DNA from: Phocoena phocoena
Taxonomy: Eukaryota > Chordata > Mammalia > Artiodactyla > Phocoenidae
Reading direction: 5' to 3'
DNA length: 64,000 bases
Assembly (NCBI RefSeq): GCF_963924675.1
Contig: NC_089238.1
Coordinates: 47,882,879-47,946,878 of the forward strand
This document shows, piece by piece, positions 63,246 to 64,000 of this stretch. The position numbers were made by a program, and so were the translations under genes. The notes beneath the pieces were generated by a model. It worked only from the letters and a program-made list of their open reading frames with translations, was not told where the DNA came from and did not search any database. The stretch's first letter is position 1. Every line of letters begins with the position of its first letter.

Positions 63246-64000
63246 CTGTTATCATTGTGATTTTGATTTGTATTTTCCTGGTGATTACTGACATTAAACG
63301 TTTTTTCATATTCCTGTTGGCCATTTGTATGTCTTCTTTGGAGAGATGTCTTTTCAAGCCCTTTGCCTCTTTTAAAAGTGGGTGATTTATTTGTTTTGTT
63401 TTGTTTTGCTATTAAGTAGTAGGCGTTTCTTATGTATTTTGGAAATGAACCCTTATCAGATACATGGTTTGCAAATATTTTATCCCATTCTGTAAGTTAC
63501 CTATTCACTCCATTGATTGTTTTTTTGGCTGTGCAGAAGCTTTTGGTTTTGGTGTGGTCTAGCTTGTCTAATTTCAGGTCTTATGTTTAATTCTTTAATC
63601 CATTTTGAGTTGATTTTTGTATATGGTGTAAGATGAGCGCCCAATTTCATTCTTTTGCATATGGATATCCAATTTACCCAGTATAATTTATTGAAGAGAA
63701 TTTCCTATCCCAACTGTGTGTTCCTGGCACCCTTATCAAGGATCAGTTGACTGTATGGGTGTGGGTTTATTTCTGGGATCTCTATTCTATTCCATTGGTC
63801 TATATGCCTTTGTACCAGGACTATACTGTTTTGATTGCAGCTTTGTAATATGTTTTGAAATCAGGAAGTATGAGGCCTTCCGTTTTGTTCTTTTTTCTCA
63901 AGATTGTTTTGGCTATTTAATATCTTTTGTGGTTCCATATAAATTTTACATGTTTATTTCTGTAAAAAAAAAATACCATTAGGATTTTTAAGAGGCATTG

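Larger units (their letters stand above)
61437..64000 (-). mobile_element. Old L1 (L1M-type), reverse, multiply interrupted and running off the window
   Basis: Minus-strand ORF2 pieces occur in collinear order: 61437-61521, 62042-62098, 62324-62496 and about 63246-64000. Plus-strand words such as 'gctgtaatgaacatgggagt', 'cattttacattctgatcaat', 'attgtgattttgatttgtat' and 'attaggatttttaagaggca' mark the same positions as in L1-A/C/D, but are much more diverged. The gaps are filled by a solo LTR, a young SINE and a composite L1 fragment. The 63716-63982 frame is antisense to this L1 and is not a gene. Confidence 0.8.

Overview
This window is mammalian nuclear DNA, most likely from a cetacean and probably a toothed whale. 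The evidence is the SINE content. At least ten copies of the tRNA-derived CHR family, shared by whales, hippos and ruminants, are present, and several are CpG-rich and look young. I saw no ruminant-type BovB or Bov-tA copies and no pig PRE1 copies. I found no intact host protein-coding gene, no rRNA or tRNA gene and no CRISPR array. The host-derived sequence I recognise is one broken retrocopy of glutamate dehydrogenase 1.

Layout. 1-12,600 is intergenic DNA with scattered old repeats (MIR, L2) and CHR SINEs. One SINE was split by a 734-bp retroposed insert flanked by a 17-bp target-site duplication. 12,615-19,817 is a nearly full-length LINE-1 on the minus strand (L1-A). About 20,500-21,990 is the GLUD1 retropseudogene. 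About 24,980-33,365 is an old plus-strand L1, broken by a CHR SINE, by a younger plus-strand L1 (L1-B, 26,006-31,796) and by a fold-back element. 33,802-41,165 (L1-C) and 42,704-50,254 (L1-D) are two more nearly full-length minus-strand L1s, both hit by young SINEs. 50,270-60,600 is mostly unremarkable AT-rich DNA with a SINE, an MLT1-like solo LTR and MIR/L2 traces. 60,600 to the end holds a Tigger-like fragment, an unexplained 204-codon open frame, and an old minus-strand L1 interrupted by a solo LTR, a young SINE and a composite L1 fragment.

The four younger L1 copies occupy roughly 28 kb, about 44% of the window. Only L1-C keeps an uninterrupted ORF1; all ORF2 regions are broken, so none looks able to move by itself.

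The strongest observation is that L1-B lacks about 1.35 kb of the L1 5' leader. When it is compared with the three sibling copies here, the missing block has GT...AG ends and a long pyrimidine tract before the AG. L1-B is therefore best explained as retrotransposition of a spliced L1 transcript. The siblings all retain the same donor and acceptor.
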